Origin: Stercorarius parasiticus
Lineage: Eukaryota > Chordata > Aves > Charadriiformes > Stercorariidae
Direction: 5' to 3'
DNA: 64,000 nucleotides
Assembly: GCA_013396915.1 (NCBI GenBank)
Contig: VWZL01001298.1
Coordinates: 790,505-854,504 of the forward strand
Position 1 is the stretch's first letter, and the number at the start of each line of letters is the position of its first letter. The notes under the pieces were generated by a model. That model was not told where the DNA came from. It saw nothing but the letters and a program-made list of their open reading frames with translations, and searched no databases. The position numbers and the translations under genes were made by a program. Shown here in pieces: positions 12,054 to 26,000 of this stretch.

Positions 12054-15000
12054 GTGAACATTCAAAAAATAAAAATAAAAAACACCTCTAGCTATAAGCT
12101 TGCATAGATAAAGATATACCAAAATAAACAGACATTTTAAAAATGCAAAATGCACATATCATTATGGACTGTAAATGTGTTAGCATGAGAGAGCAGTCTC
12201 CATTAGTTTGCCTTTTTCCTTTACTGCTAGGAATGTTGTATTAGTACTCCTGCAGTACTACATAAGCCTAATTCGAACTATCATCAGTAATACGTGCTTA
12301 TTAAATACATTTTCAAAATCTGTGTCTGAGAATATATATTCCAAGAAATTAATGTATTCATATAGAAATAAAGTGAAGCCGAAAGTACAAAGAAAATTTT
12401 TTTTGTACGGTGAAGCCAGTATTTTTTAATGCTCAAGTCAATTACTTGGAACATATTTACCCCTTGTACTCTTAGAAGTTATGGTTCAGAAGTTGTTCTA
12501 ACAAATGCTGTGAAAAAACCCCAACAAACACCCCCACCCCCCCCGCCCAACCTACACGACCCTTGGTAGAAAAGCTTAATTGAGCATGTGTTACAATTTC
12601 CCATTTTGTCCACGTTTTATAGATTTTTTTTGGGTTTTTTTTGGTTGGTTTGGTTTTTTTACTTCAAAAATAGTACCTTTTGAATGACCTATTGGTTTCA
12701 AATTGCACCTCAGAATGCAAAACTCAATCATTGAGTCATATAATCCCTGAGTCATATTTTCTTAAACAGTTACATTTTGCACTCTCTTCTTTTCCTTCCT
12801 CTCTTCCCAACTCTTTCCCTTCTCTTTCTTATGTTTGTTCAGAGTTATGGAATTTGAAAGATATTATCAGTACATGTAGCCTAAAGTAGAACGAGTTATA
12901 TTGAATATGGTGTGATAAATGTTGGGTAAGTGAAAAAATTTGGGGAGCCCAACAAACCATAGTCCTGAGCTCCTTCCTCATGTAAAAGGACACTCACATG
13001 TGATAAGTCAATTTTAGAAAAAACATGACTGGGAACTATGTTTTAGCACAAATGCAAAAGTTTATCACCCTGTATACTTTAAGATTTTAATGTAGTGTCA
13101 TAACACATGTTGATCATATGAACAGGAAAGAAGACTTAAACTTCAAACTCAGTCTTACAGGCCATTTGGCTCCTTGTTCCTGGGAGTCAAAAGATTAATT
13201 TTGTTTAGTTTTTCCTCTCTGTTGAGAAATCTAAGGTATGTCCTACCAGCTCTACCTGAGAACTGGCCTTTTGCAGGCCTCCTGTTTGTTACTCTTATTT
13301 GGCCTGTCAGACACTGATGCTACAGATTATTCTGGCACTGTGGACCGCAGCTGCTCCGCTCTCGGCAGCAAAGCTCACACATCAGTGTGTATGGTTATTG
13401 TCTTAAATGTTAGAGAGTTCCACAATCCTTTGTGTTTTCTTCAAGAAAGAGGAGTGAAGAGAAGCACTCTGATTTTCTAAGCAGATAGAGAAGAGAAAGG
13501 ACTATTATTCTCTCTGCCTGACCTCATAACATGATATTTACCATTCTCCATACTGTCTTTGTTATTTCTTCTGTTTCATCTTCAAGTGTAATTTAGGAAT
13601 GTGTGCAGCTTTATTATTTTGCAAGTTTGGGATCTCTATTTATCACAGCTGCTCATCCATGAGGTCTTTAAGGGATAAATCTTACACCTCCCTGTGATAC
13701 TGAAAATATGAACTCCTCCTGTAGGAAACCTACTTGGCTTCTTTATCAGAATGCTTTAATTGATTGAAAAGAAGCTCTAGAGGCCTAGGTCAACATATTA
13801 AACAATGTTGTGGTGCTACATTCAGAATTCAGTGAGGCTATTGACAGCATGACAGGGAACTCAGCTGTCATAACAGTAACATCAGAATAATTCTATTGGT
13901 AGTGCATGATTTCTTGATACTAACGTCCTCTCAGGCATTGCTTCCAACAAAGAATAATGTATGAGATCAAGATTTTTGAAACTGCCACTTGTGTTATTGC
14001 TTCCTCAAGCGAAGTGTTGACTATATGATTACTTGAAATATACTTGCTTAGAAAAATGCTTGTTCTATCAATAAACATACTGATGATGCATATCCTGAAG
14101 ATGAAACTGTGACTTTAGCCATCAGTCCTTCTAAAAAACTGGTAACAATTACAAAAAAGACGAACAGCTGTATTTATCGGGTTTTCAGGAACAGGAATAT
14201 TTGATGCCCCAGTCAGTATTACAAAGGAACAGAAAAGGGCAAGGTCCCATTCACAGGATTTTCCAGTTCTCAGCTGACTCACTACTGGCCAAGGAAAGCT
14301 GGCCCTTAACTGTTTTTATTGCTAATATGAATAGGATAATCATGTAAATTCAGTCTGTCCATAGTTTTGGTACAGAATCAACTTCATTTCTGCACTCCAG
14401 GGCATACTAAAAAGTAATAGAGCATGCCTGATTGCACCCTTGTTTAGGGAAGAAAATGTCAAAGAAAGAAAGAAATCCTTGGAATGGATTTTGAATAAGA
14501 AATTATCAAGCCGGTAATTGGAATGGTCCAAAGCATAAGTAAATCAATCTACTGTTGGTCTTTAAGAAGTGGGTGGGATTTTGGTTCCCAAGATATTTGG
14601 TATAAACTAAGGATATATTTTCTTCTCCTGTATTATGTTTCCAGAACTGTGATCCCTGATGCAGCCTAGAGGAGATATTCCCGGCTGTGACTCAAAAGTT
14701 TTCAAAAGCGATAGGAGATCTTTCAGTTGATTTTTCTCATCCCTTTTGTTTGGAGAGAATTAGAACTAGAATATATAGATCAATCATTAGGGCCACCTTA
14801 ATAATTATTTATGTGAGTGAGGACACACTGTTATATTTAGTTTAGATTTCATATATAGTCCTGTTACATGTATGGTGGTTCAGGTGCCAAAAATCTATTA
14901 ATATTGTGACTTTTCCACGTATCTACTTGTGGAAAAAACTATTTTTGTAATGGCCAGGTTCTTCACTTCTTGTGAGAACTACTGAGAAGAGTAGTCAGAG

Positions 15001-16781
15001 AATTGAATCAATATATATTTTAAATTCCATTTTAGTTCAGTTTTTACCGTAACAGAAGTTTTGAAGGAGTGATAGAATATTCTGGCTTGTTTGAGCTGCC
15101 TGCAAATAACAAAATAACTTTATTCACAAGCATTTGAGTTCTTCCTCCTGCAGATTGGAGTTTGTCTTTTGTTTTTTGGCACTGTCATTAATAAACTTCA
15201 GAGGATTTATGCCGAAGGTATTTTCCAGTACCTTGCCAGACTTACCAGTTTTCACTACCAATATCAAACAATTTCAGAACAATGATTTCATGAGATTCTC
15301 TTGAAAACTAAGCATCTATAATTGTATTCTTATAAAAATTTCCTGTTGAAGTGTCAAGCAAAGCTTGGTAATAGTCTCTAAATCCTTTGTCACGAATTTA
15401 TCTCGCTATTTGTGTGATTGTTTTTAATACCACTGTAGTATCTATGTGAGCCACTTAAAACCAATCAAAAGTACTTTTTAAGCAGTTCTAAATTTATAAA
15501 TGTATCTGGTTTAGAGAAAAAAACCCGACAACGCTTTGGGAAAGTATTTAATGGTAAGATCACTTTGGTATCTGCTTCTGTTCCTAAATGTGCTTTTTGT
15601 GTTGCCTGAGTCACTTCCAGAAAACTTCTGGAATTTTATATATGGTAGCATCTGAAGTTTTAGCTGGTATCTTCTGGATTTGTTTATGTGCCATGAAAGC
15701 TGGGCTACATTTTAGAAGCCAAGCTTAGTCTAGGTACTTTGTAGTCAGCACTACTGTAGAAACCCTTGCCATGTTTTTATAGTGGGATTTAATTTTTATT
15801 GTTTGCAGCTCTGATTATTGGTGTATCTTATTTATTGACTAATGCTGAAAAGCCCTCCTTGCATATAAGCAGTAAAGACATGCAAATAAAGTATTGTGAT
15901 TTACTTAGAGATCAAGGAACATATTCTGTAGTTGCTCTACAAGCAGACCTCCCATTGAACTGGAAATGAAGCGCTGGGGGCAAATTTTACTACAGGATAA
16001 TGCCTGGTGAATTCTTTACCACTTTATGCCAGAATTTGACTTGCTTTATATTGTGGAATGTCTTGTTCTTAATGTTCACCTTTTTCAGAGCACAGTATTG
16101 TCACTTAGGAAAATCTTTTTTTAAACTTGCATGTTGTTATTATGCAAGTAGTATAAATCAAGGTATTTCTTACTTTTCATTCTGTAAAAAGAGAGTACGT
16201 TTTTTCATATTGTTTTGATTATAAAAAACTATTGCAAAATTTGTTTTTATTTCTTGTTTGTTACATAACTAGAGGACAAGCCTGAATGTTGCAGGTTTAG
16301 ATATATTTGCGGAAATAAATTAATGTATGAAGAAATCCTGAAGCCATTTAAATTTACATTTTTTTGATGTGGACTTCAGTGTGGCCATTGTTTCCCTTGG
16401 AAATACGTAGATTAGTTTTCCATGGGGGGGAAAAAAAAGAAAAAAGTAGTTTGGAGAAAAAGTCAGTGCCAACAATCCTTTTTCAGTGTATGTATTTTTA
16501 GGTGTATTAGGCCAATGCATTCACAAGACGAAAACTGACATTTTTTAAAACTTCTCAGCAGCATGAAAAAAAAAAATTAAGTAAATTTTGCCAAATTATA
16601 AAATTTTGCTAAAGTAGCAATCAGAAAAATTTGACCTCAGGAATTGTGATTCCTAATCTTTCCATTTAGATTTCTAAGGCTTTTAATAGTTACTTAATCA
16701 GAACTTCAGTTTCATGTGATCTGTGTGAAAGTCTCTTACATTTTGACCAACTCTTAGTTTTGTTTTTCTGGTGCTATACAG
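12054..16781 (+). other. CNTLN: CNTLN intron, no recognised element
   Basis: A 4.7 kb AT-rich intron. A short C-rich tract (12531-12548) and T/G-rich runs near 12625-12660 are the only low-complexity features I noticed. No CR1 tail, LTR phrase or coding-like frame was recognised. It ends in TTTCTGGTGCTATACAG before the next exon. Confidence 0.65.
12531..12548. repeat. Poly-C low-complexity tract
   Basis: A C-rich run with single A and G interruptions. No larger structure is attached to it. Confidence 0.8.
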
Positions 16782-16903
16782 ACTCGAGAAAGTGATGAGC
16801 TAAGAGTAGCCCATGAAAAATGTGAAGAGAGGCTGCAGATGTTACAGACCAACTACAGAGCACTAAAAGAGCAATTAAAGCAGTGGGAAGAGGGCGATAG
16901 CAA
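16782..16903 (+). CDS. CNTLN: CNTLN exon (window exon 4), 122 nt, phase 0/2
   Basis: 40 codons plus two bases. It reads TRESDELRVAHEKCEERLQM and then LQTNYRALKEQLKQWEEGDS. The acceptor is GCTATACAG|ACT and the donor is AA|GTAAGT, a near-consensus site. Continuous heptads make this part of the coiled coil begun in the previous exon. The LQMLQTNYRA.KEQLKQWEE motif agrees closely with remembered human centlein. The split codon AA|G is completed by the next exon. Confidence 0.94.
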
Positions 16904-18483
16904 GTAAGTTACATAGCTCATTAAAAACATTTCCCTTACACAAGTAATCTGAACAGAAGTATTATATAGGTATATATGTATTCAAAAGAGAATTTGATTT
17001 GAAGAGAGAAGCTACTATGTGGTGATCAAGACTTTATCCTTTGTTAAAGCAGAATACATAGCATATGCCTGTATGAGAAAAATTACAGTTGAAACCAAGA
17101 GTAAAATGTATTGAGCTGACACCTTGACTTATTTTATTTAGGATCTCATTGTGAGCCTGAGTACTGGGCAAAGGTCTGCTAGGGCTGCTTATTTATGCTT
17201 GTCTAATTCCCCAGTCGATTAATTTATTGACTGTGTGTGTTTTTAATGTTCTATAATAGAACAATTGCTCCTTATGTTTCAAATGGTTTTAAAAAATAAT
17301 TTTATTAATTAAAAATATAGAAATAACTGCCCCTCTAACATTTAGTGATTCAAACATTAACTGAAGCTAATCCTAAAATCCCCTTTTAATAGGTAAAAAA
17401 AGAGTATGTGCATGAAAAGCAGGGTGTTTTCGTCTGTTAAATGATTATAAAATCAATTATTTCTGATAATTCTACAGAAATGTTGCAGCAATATATCTTT
17501 GTTAATGGAAAGAAGAAAGACTATACTACGTCAAAATTTAAATAGTGAATATTCTATAGATAATTCTCCCTTAAATTCTATACAAAACAGTGAAAATTTT
17601 TTGCAGAAATTATTTTTTTGAAGTCCTTAGTAGAAAGTTAGAATTTTTGGTAAACGGACACATTAAGAGGTATGAAGACATTTCTTATCACTTCAGTTAT
17701 CAGACACTGCTGAGGTACAGTTTTTTAGGCCCTGTTTCAAGAAATTAATTTGAGCAGGTCCTTACATCCTGGTGGTTTCAGTAGAACTTAAGCACGCACC
17801 TACAGTTTAGTAAACACATATGTGTTTTACTAAATATAATTCCTTTTGTAATTAGAGCAATATTGGCTAGTCTTGACACAAACTCTGTAACTTGCTCTGT
17901 CTGAAAAGGGAGTCACTGGAATTGCTGCAAAACTGGTAGCCATACATAGAGTCCAGGGTTACATAAAGTGTCTTACTGTGAATGATGAATTCTCCCTCAT
18001 ATGTAAGTAATGCTTTTCTGAGATCTATCTGAGTAGATTTGCATTGCTTTATAATACTATGGCATTTACTTCAGAAAGGTTTGTCTTTTAAAAAGAAAAA
18101 AAAGTGCGGATGAAAATAATGGTAAGTATAATAATGTACAGGCATTGGTAGCACAAGAAGATTTTTTGAAAATATCACAGCATAAATAATGAATAGATTT
18201 GTTTAAATTAGCATGAATAGGTTTTCTTTATTTAGGAAAAACATGGATAATTTTATCTTCTACCTCACTGTTTTAAATTCAGTGCAAGCTGGAAATGAAA
18301 CCTACTGGATGATAGTTACTTTATGCAGTGAAATGATTTGGTTCTGTGTCTAAAGATAAGTAGGAGTTCATGGTCCACTGAGAGGCCAAGGCTGAAAAGA
18401 TACAAAAATTCAACCTAGATAAAGACAGTAAAATCAAACTTGATAGTACGGTGAAGCACTGTGTGTACTGGTTCTGATAGTTC

Positions 18484-18522
18484 AAAAAAAAAAAAGAAGA
18501 AATGAGAAGAGAGAGAGAGACA
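18484..18522. repeat. Poly-A / (GA)n simple repeat
   Basis: A run of A followed by purine-only GA repeats on the + strand. Confidence 0.8.
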
Positions 18523-19599
18523 AAAGCAACTTCTGTTTCTGTTTAAAATAAATTAGACCAACTTGTGTCCTGAGAGGAATGTATTTGAGAAGAATAGATG
18601 TTAGGGAAAATGTAATACTAAATCTTTATTCGTTCATCTGATTTTTTCATCTGTAATTAAGATGAGCTGAAAATGACAGGGGTTTGATCATTTTTGTCGT
18701 CAGAACAGAGTTGTATGAAGCCATCATACTAAAAGAGCTTTGTTTTTCCTTTTTAATATGCTTAAACAAAGGAAAGTAGTCAAGACACAAATAAAAACAT
18801 TCTGTAAACTTTACACCGTTATTTTGGTATCTCAAAAAGCTTTATATCGCTGGTGTAATGTAAATTGAACATTAAGAACTCGGTATCAGGTAGTTATATG
18901 GCACTTCTGATCCTCTGTAAGTGATGGAGGACCCCATTCTTTCTTACTCTTAATAGACTAGAATCTGTTATCGAGGTGGCAGCTAATGGGACCTAATCCA
19001 CCTGTCAGTGTACATGCAACATCCACTGACATACGTGATTGCAAAGATGATGGGGGCCTTATGAGGTTACCACATGGTCTGAGAGTTTATTTCTCGCCCA
19101 CTAGGAATTTAGATTGCAGAGAGTTTTAAATTCATTTTATAAAGGAATTTTTAAAATACAGTTTTTATCTTTTGCATTATTAAAATACATAAAAATATTT
19201 TAATGAAAAAAATCCATGAAATATTTTCATTTTCTTTTTATGTGTTTCTGAATACAGTATGCTTTTTCTTGATGCATCATGTTATCCATAGATAGCTTAT
19301 TCTTTCATTAGACCATAGATAACAGTTTTATTTAGAATGGGCATTAATGTAGCTTCCAGATTGGTTTGCAGGGGCATTAGGGGAGCTGGTGGCTCTCCCA
19401 TTTTTTTGCAAGAGATTCTGTGACGGTTTCACCTTTTGCTTTCTCATACCACTATTGTAAGGAATGTTGACAGAATGGATGTGGGTGATACTGCTCTGCC
19501 ACATGTCAGTTGAGAGTCATGGTGCCATACTAGCATGATATCTGTCTGAAACTATGTATTTGAACTTCTCTGTAATACCACATAAAATACCACAAAAAA

Positions 19600-19624
19600 A
19601 GATATTCTGCCTCACAGAATATCT
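19600..19624. repeat. Perfect 10-bp inverted repeat
   Basis: The arms AGATATTCTG and CAGAATATCT are exact reverse complements around a 5-nt loop. A stem this short is probably incidental. Confidence 0.75.
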
Positions 19625-19761
19625 ACATCATAGAAGATTTATATGCAGTAGATGCCGCAGTTTAAAAATAGTATTTTCTGAAAGCAAGGATGCTTTTATT
19701 CTTGTGGTCCTAAAACATGTAGGTACTTGAAAATGAACAACCTCTTTTTACTCATAAACAG

Positions 19762-19887
19762 GACTGAAAGTAGTAAAAGCAGATACCAGCATGCAGACCC
19801 CCGTCAGATTTGTCAAGAAGATTCTGAGGCCGTGTGGAATGAACTGTCTTTTTTCAAAAGGGAACACAAAAAGCTGTTGATTGAAAA
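19762..19887 (+). CDS. CNTLN: CNTLN exon (window exon 5), 126 nt, phase 2/2
   Basis: One base, 41 codons and two bases. It reads TESSKSRYQHADPRQICQED and then SEAVWNELSFFKREHKKLLI. The acceptor is ATAAACAG|G and the donor is AA|GTGAGT. A polar linker (residues 1-14) precedes a renewed coil. The ADP.Q..QEDS.AVWNEL..FKRE pattern agrees with remembered human centlein, including the Trp. The last split codon (AA|N) is read as Lys whichever downstream exon beginning with A is used. A 21.4 kb intron follows, the longest here. Confidence 0.93.
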
Positions 19888-20099
19888 GTGAGTTCTTTTC
19901 TTAAATGGTGTTTACACAAAGAAACATTCTGCTGTTTTTTTCTGATGGTAGTGCTTTGCAAGCCACATAAGAGGCATTCCTTGCAAAATTCCAAGAGAAA
20001 ACCATCTTCTACCAAAAGCAGAAAAGGAAAACATCAGCTCTTTTTTTTTTCCTCTTTTTTTTTCCCCCTCTTAAATCAGTGACAAGTTACAAGTTTGCT

Positions 20100-20560
20100 A
20101 GCACTAACAGAAACTGTATTCCATGATCTAGGGATTGTGTTAATTAATGTGGCTCTCATCTGTTGGAGGTGTCGCTCTTCATTAGCCTGTATTTTACACA
20201 CTGCCGTGCTTCATTTTTGGAATGAGGTGGTGAGGGGATAACCTAGCCAGCCATCCTTGTTTGATCTCTGTGATACATACGCAATGCAGAATGCCTCAGC
20301 TCTCTTGGTTCCCTGCCCTGTCCTGCTAATCCCAGCTGAGCTCATTATGGTGTAGCCTTGCTGCTACTCCTGGAGCCAGAGCTGTCCAAGCTAATTACTG
20401 GTAGCAGCAGAGCTGCCTGTTAAGGGTCTGGTGTGGATCTGCTAACATGGTCCTTGGTAGTGACCTGCAAAAAGCACGAGGGAGTTGCTCTCTTTCTTGC
20501 TGTGCACAGCCTGTCCTTTGGGTTTAGTGCTGATCCCTTCACACAGCTCTTTTAGCTGTA
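20100..20560. other. GC-richer intronic block of unknown nature
   Basis: Base composition rises here compared with both flanks, with many CAG/CTG and GCTG words but no open frame of note. It could be a conserved noncoding element or an old repeat; nothing in the sequence decides between them. Confidence 0.25.
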
Positions 20561-22116
20561 GTAAGTGTAAAACTTGGTGAAGGAAACTCTTACTTTAGAA
20601 AACATACAGTTTGCTGCTTTGATCTCATAATTCATAGGCTATTATACTCAGCCAGGCAAAGTAAGAAAATGTCCTTTTATACTAGACAAAAGGAAGTTGG
20701 TATGGTATAATTAGCCCTTTGCTGCTATTTAACACTTTCTGTAAGTCAAGTCGATTTTTTTTTTAATTTAAGAATCAAGACATCATAGAAACTTTTATTC
20801 AGACTTTGTTTTTGTCAGCATTAAAGAAATTGTGTTTTCCCAGTGGGTCACAATGTAAACTGATTTTGTGGAGGTACCATGAAGACTGCTATCACAGAAT
20901 TTCAACAACAGCAAATTGTTTTGTAGTATGTAAGTCCTTGTGTTGCCCATAAGCTGCTTTAGTGTATTGCTGCCACTAGCTGTGTTGCATGGGGTATTCT
21001 TATATCCACCAGTAACAATTATGCGCCTGTTCTTCTCACTGCATTGTCGCATCTTTGTTTGCTGTTTTGAAACTATCACAACAAATTATCCAATGTAATT
21101 CTTTTGTTTAATTTGATTTCTTGTATAGGAAAGAGCACTTTCTTGCTGTACATGTAATTGTAGCTGTAATTCTCCTTCCGTCACTAATCAACACATGCAT
21201 CACAGGCAACAGTAACTCAGGAGCAATAACATAAGCCTCTGCTTTTCACACACAGCCATGAAAGAGAGATTGCTTATGTATTATGCACACCCTGAAGGTT
21301 GGTGCAGTTGGACTGTTTTTCTAGAGCTCCCATGCAGTCGCATTTGTGGGGAACACTCTTACGTCTGGTACATTGCGTATCAGTGGCATTGACTAGATTG
21401 TAGTGAAGTGGCATGAGCAAACAGTTGAGCTCTTTGAAATATTGAATTTTTAAGTCAAAATAAGTTCTTGAAATTCTGCATAGTACATAGTAAGAAGCCA
21501 GTGCACCATTGCGGTCATTAAGGTGAACTCCTTGTGTCGGTTTAGGTGCTTTTTACTCCTTATGGGCAATGTAGCTTATTATTAGTTGAAGGAATGAATC
21601 CATAACTCCTGTGGTTTTTATATCTGTCTTCAAAGTGTGTCTCTAAAAATGACTGTCTTTAATTTGTTGAAGCAAGTCAGCATTTCAAGATCTGAGCTCA
21701 TTTTCTTAAGAAAGTCAGTACTAAATTTAATGTACTTTTTAGATCTGTAGATAGGGATTCTTTATATTGCATGTATTCTTTCTTAAGCTCTGTGGATAAA
21801 GGACATGATCTACAGATTAGTACCAGTTACTTATATGTGTGATTCTACAAGCAGTGTAAATAAATCAGGTTAGCCCGTAGTTTTTGTGAACACACTTAAT
21901 TTGGTAGACCCTACTAATTGTTAGCTTAAGTTGTTTAGAATACGTATAAGCCAAATCCAACACAGCATTGCTTACAGAAGATTGTCATCTTGGCTTAAGT
22001 CTGTTTTAACTTTAAATATGTGTAATTTCTGTCTCAGACTAGGCCAGGGTGTGAATGTTAGGAAAACAGGATTATTTGTTGTTTTTTGTTTATTTGTTTT
22101 ACCTGTAAAGAAGATC

Positions 22117-22149
22117 TTTCTTCCCTCTCTCTGTCCCTCCCTCCCTCCT
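22117..22149. repeat. Pyrimidine-rich (CCCT)n-like tract
   Basis: An almost pure C/T run on the + strand with CCCT/CTCT units. It is followed by TAG but no coding exon. Confidence 0.75.
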
Positions 22150-23028
22150 AGTGATAGAACAATGATGTAAAATGTCTTTAACTTGCATGTACATTGCTCT
22201 GAAAATAGATGGATAGTAAGTAAAGTATAGGGTAAACCCAAGGAAAGCCTGTTGATGCACATCCCGGGCTTCAAAAAGCAGTCATTACCAATATTATCAC
22301 ACTGTAAACAATCAGTTTGTAAGTTATGAAATCTGTTTTTAAGTCAGGAAGAACTGAAGTTGCGTGGGAAGTCGCTTGTGGTGGTGGTGTCTGGTTCCAA
22401 ATCCTGTTGAAGTTGGTGGAAAGACTTTGTGTCAGCCACTACTTTCTGTCAGGTCCTGTCTTTTGTAAAGTTTTCTTCTCATCACAAGCAGGTTTGCTTT
22501 GACTTTCATGTAAGCTGTTAAACAGTATGCAGCTTTCAAGCTGGACTCTAACACACAAACAAATATAGGGTTTAGGACTTAAATTTAAACACCACCTTTT
22601 TAAAATAGATGAAGTTTTCTGTTTTCATCAAGTTCACAATGCCTAATGTCTGAGTTATTTTTGCAGGCTTTTGATGCAGAATGTGTGGCATTGTTACTAC
22701 AATGTTTTTAGTTTTTTGATTAGTAAAGAATAGTATGTGCATGTTGTATTACTTTGCAATTATAATGAAACATGTTTTAGAGCCATGGGCTGCATCCTCT
22801 CCTTGATTAATGATGTATAAATTTGAGTTGTTTGTGCATATAAAAGAAAGTACCTAAATATTGTTACAATCCCATACTAGATTAGTAAAATATAATAACC
22901 AATAAGCTGTGATTATTCGGTGTGTGCTCAATGCTTTATGCATATATTTCTCTTGAATTTCCCAATATTCCCCTGGAAGAAAGAGGATTTCTTTTCTATT
23001 AACGTGATTTATCTTTATACTAAGTGCA

Positions 23029-23050
23029 TTACAGAATAATTATTCTGTAA
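23029..23050. repeat. Perfect 22-bp palindrome
   Basis: The half-site TTACAGAATAA is followed immediately by its exact reverse complement TTATTCTGTAA, with no spacer. It is intronic with no neighbouring feature. Confidence 0.9.
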
Positions 23051-26000
23051 CTGGTTTTAGTAATAGTTTTACCTGACTTCTTTATTAAGCCTTCTCCCCT
23101 GCTATTTACTATTTCACAAAGAATATCAGATTATAGTCCAGCATGTATATAATGTGGATTGAAAGCTGCATTTTTAATTTGAGTTACAAAATCTCATTTT
23201 TAAAATTCTTTATTATTGAAACAAAAGGGAAACGTCCGAAATTTAAGTTCACTTTGAGATCTGAACGAGTAGCTAAGAAAGTAGTCTAACTTTTAAGCCC
23301 TCGTAACTCACTGTCTTAAGAAATCTTATAGCAGCTACCAGCTAAACTCATACCAGGATTGAAGAGTTACAAACAGAAACAAAAAGAGGTAGTTGAAATA
23401 AATTCCGTAAGTATTTTTTGAACTGCTTATTAATGCTAATGACCAAGTGAAAATAATTCCACAGCTCTGCTAGGATGTCCCATTTTGGTCTTCTCATGTG
23501 GGTCATTTCCCCTATGAAGGATGCAATACCTGTGTTATGCTGCAGTCATTTCCTGTTGAGTACCATGTTATTGCAGGCTGCAGGAGCCGGTATGGTATTG
23601 ATGTTCATGTTCTGTGTTAAGAAAAACATGGGATTTGATCACTTTTTCTCCCCCTTAAGCAAACAGAAAAACATAGTAGTTCTAAAAGAGTAGTTAACAC
23701 TTGTCTAAGGAGGAGGGTGATCCGTGCTTGTATAAATATAATATTTTTATTTAAGCTGCATGAAACTGATGAAAACTTGCAATGGAGAGATCTAGTAACA
23801 TCCAAAAATTGAAATTCCTTTTATTCAGCTGTGCAATACCAGTGCTTTCAGATTCAGCATCTTGCAGCTGCATAGAACTGGAATATCTTCAAAGAAAATA
23901 GGCATATCATTTTACAGATAGATACATTTTTATAGATATATATAAAAACATACATATATGTCTAAATCTAGTATAGTTCTCAGATCTTTAGGTTGATTAT
24001 TTTTAATCTTACTATTAAGTGCTAAATGCGGTCTTACTTTCTATAGAATTGTATTGACAGATACGTCCTTTGACATTTTCTTCACACATTAGTTAAATTC
24101 ATCTTTGTATCTATATTATTTGAATTTTGCTGAAATTCAGGGTAAATTAAAATGTAGCATGTCCAATTGAACTGCTACTTGATTGCAAGCTAGCTAATTT
24201 AAATGACTTTGACATTTCCATATTAAATTCTTGTTTGCTAGAGTACAGGGATACCCTGTCCCTTTGGCCTTTATGTGCAGACTTTGGAAAGGTATAGTTG
24301 ACTGTAAATAAACTACTGTGGAAGCTTGACAATTTTACATCTTCTATTCTGGATTACTTTGTAGGTGATCTTGTAATCGATACGAGCAACTTTTTGGGGG
24401 ACTTTTTATTTGATGTAGTACATTCTTCAACATAAGACATTATGACGTAAGTCAATATCTTCACAGCTAACTGGAAATTGATTGTCCTTATGGTATGGTC
24501 ATATGCAGCTACTGATAAGGAGGAAGTGTTTATAAAGTGAAAGAGACAGCCACATCATTCAAAGAATCTTTGGTAGTCATCATTTCCTCTGAGTGCCTGG
24601 GTAGCTGTGCATGTCCTCTATTTAGGAAATGTGCTCTGGATCTTTGAAGCATGTGGAATCACTGCAAGCTCAGTAGCATCCTTACTTTGCTATAGCAGCT
24701 ATTTAATAAAGGTTTCTTATTAGCTTTGCTTTTGTAGGAAAACAAAACTTCACAATTTCTGTTTTCCTTATTCTTCGTAGAGTCAAAGCAACTGTTCTAT
24801 ACCGTGGTAGTGCTACCTGGGCAGCCAGTTGGCAGGAATCTTACTTGTGACCAGCAGCAGCATATGATGCCTCTTGCCTTTTCTAATTATCAGAATAGGT
24901 ATGATGGAGGAAAGATAAATTTACTGTTCTGGAATGGTGGCAGTAAGAAACACAAACCTAGGCATTATTAGTTCCTCTGCTTCTTGGATATGTCTTTTTT
25001 ATTTTCCTTTTTTTTCTAGAGAACCTGATGAAAAAATGCAGTTTTGATCACCTTGACAGTCTCTTTGCCTAAATAGGAAATATCTGGTCATCAGAGACTT
25101 TGACTTTTTAAACCTCTGTTGTTGTCTGCCATGTCCAAATACCACAGTATTTTTTTTCCTTTGTTCAACTCAATAGCTACGTCATGTATTGAATTAATTT
25201 GGAACAAATTACATTCACACTACATTGTTGTTAAAAAAAGTGTCACTTAGAGAGTATAGCTCTTCTGATGCACATACTACCTCTGTAAAGTGATCTTTCT
25301 GTTCTTCAGTTTTAGGAGTGCTGGGACATAGCAGGTTTCTTACTGCTACATACTTAAATCTGATCGCTCAGGGCTCTTGTTTACTTTTTACTGCAATTAG
25401 TAATTCTATACTGCGAAGCCAAATATAGTTAAAATAACTATGTGTACGTATTTCTTTAGGTTTTGGATGGATGAAAAGATTGCTAAATCTAAAATACCAC
25501 CTTTTGATCTGCTAAAAATTATTAGAGCCTTGATTCTGCAGCTGGTGTTAGGGTTTTCTGACAAAGGTGCATGCTTACTGACTAGACTGAATGCTGTTCA
25601 GTGGAAATGACAGTCAGGCTCAAGCGTGAGATCTTGAAACAGTGCAGTTGATGGCTAAAAGCACTGCAAATAATTTAAAATGTAAGAAAACAGTAGCACT
25701 AGTTGTACTACAGGGTGCAGTTTTTAAAAGATGTTTTTAAAGGACCAAAGTCAGAGCTGTGAATGCCACATGAAGTCATTTAGGGGCTTTGCATAATTAA
25801 CTTACATTGCCCCTTTTGTGAAGAGAATTATTTACTCTTTTCTAGCAAGCTTACAGTAACATTTTCATAAGGGACTGTGTCAGCTAAATGAAACAAATAT
25901 ATTGTTGTTTTCCAGTGAGAGTGATCTGTCAGGGATGATGAGATTGATGACCTTTAATTGTTAAGCTTTTCTCTAGAACTTTTCTTACCTGTGTCCACCA

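Larger units (their letters stand above)
16904..19761 (+). other. CNTLN: CNTLN intron with a small hairpin
   Basis: A 2.9 kb AT-rich intron. It includes a poly-A/(GA)n run at 18484-18522 and a perfect 10-bp stem with a 5-nt loop at 19600-19624 (AGATATTCTG / CAGAATATCT). No coding signal or known repeat family was seen. It ends in CTCATAAACAG. Confidence 0.65.
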
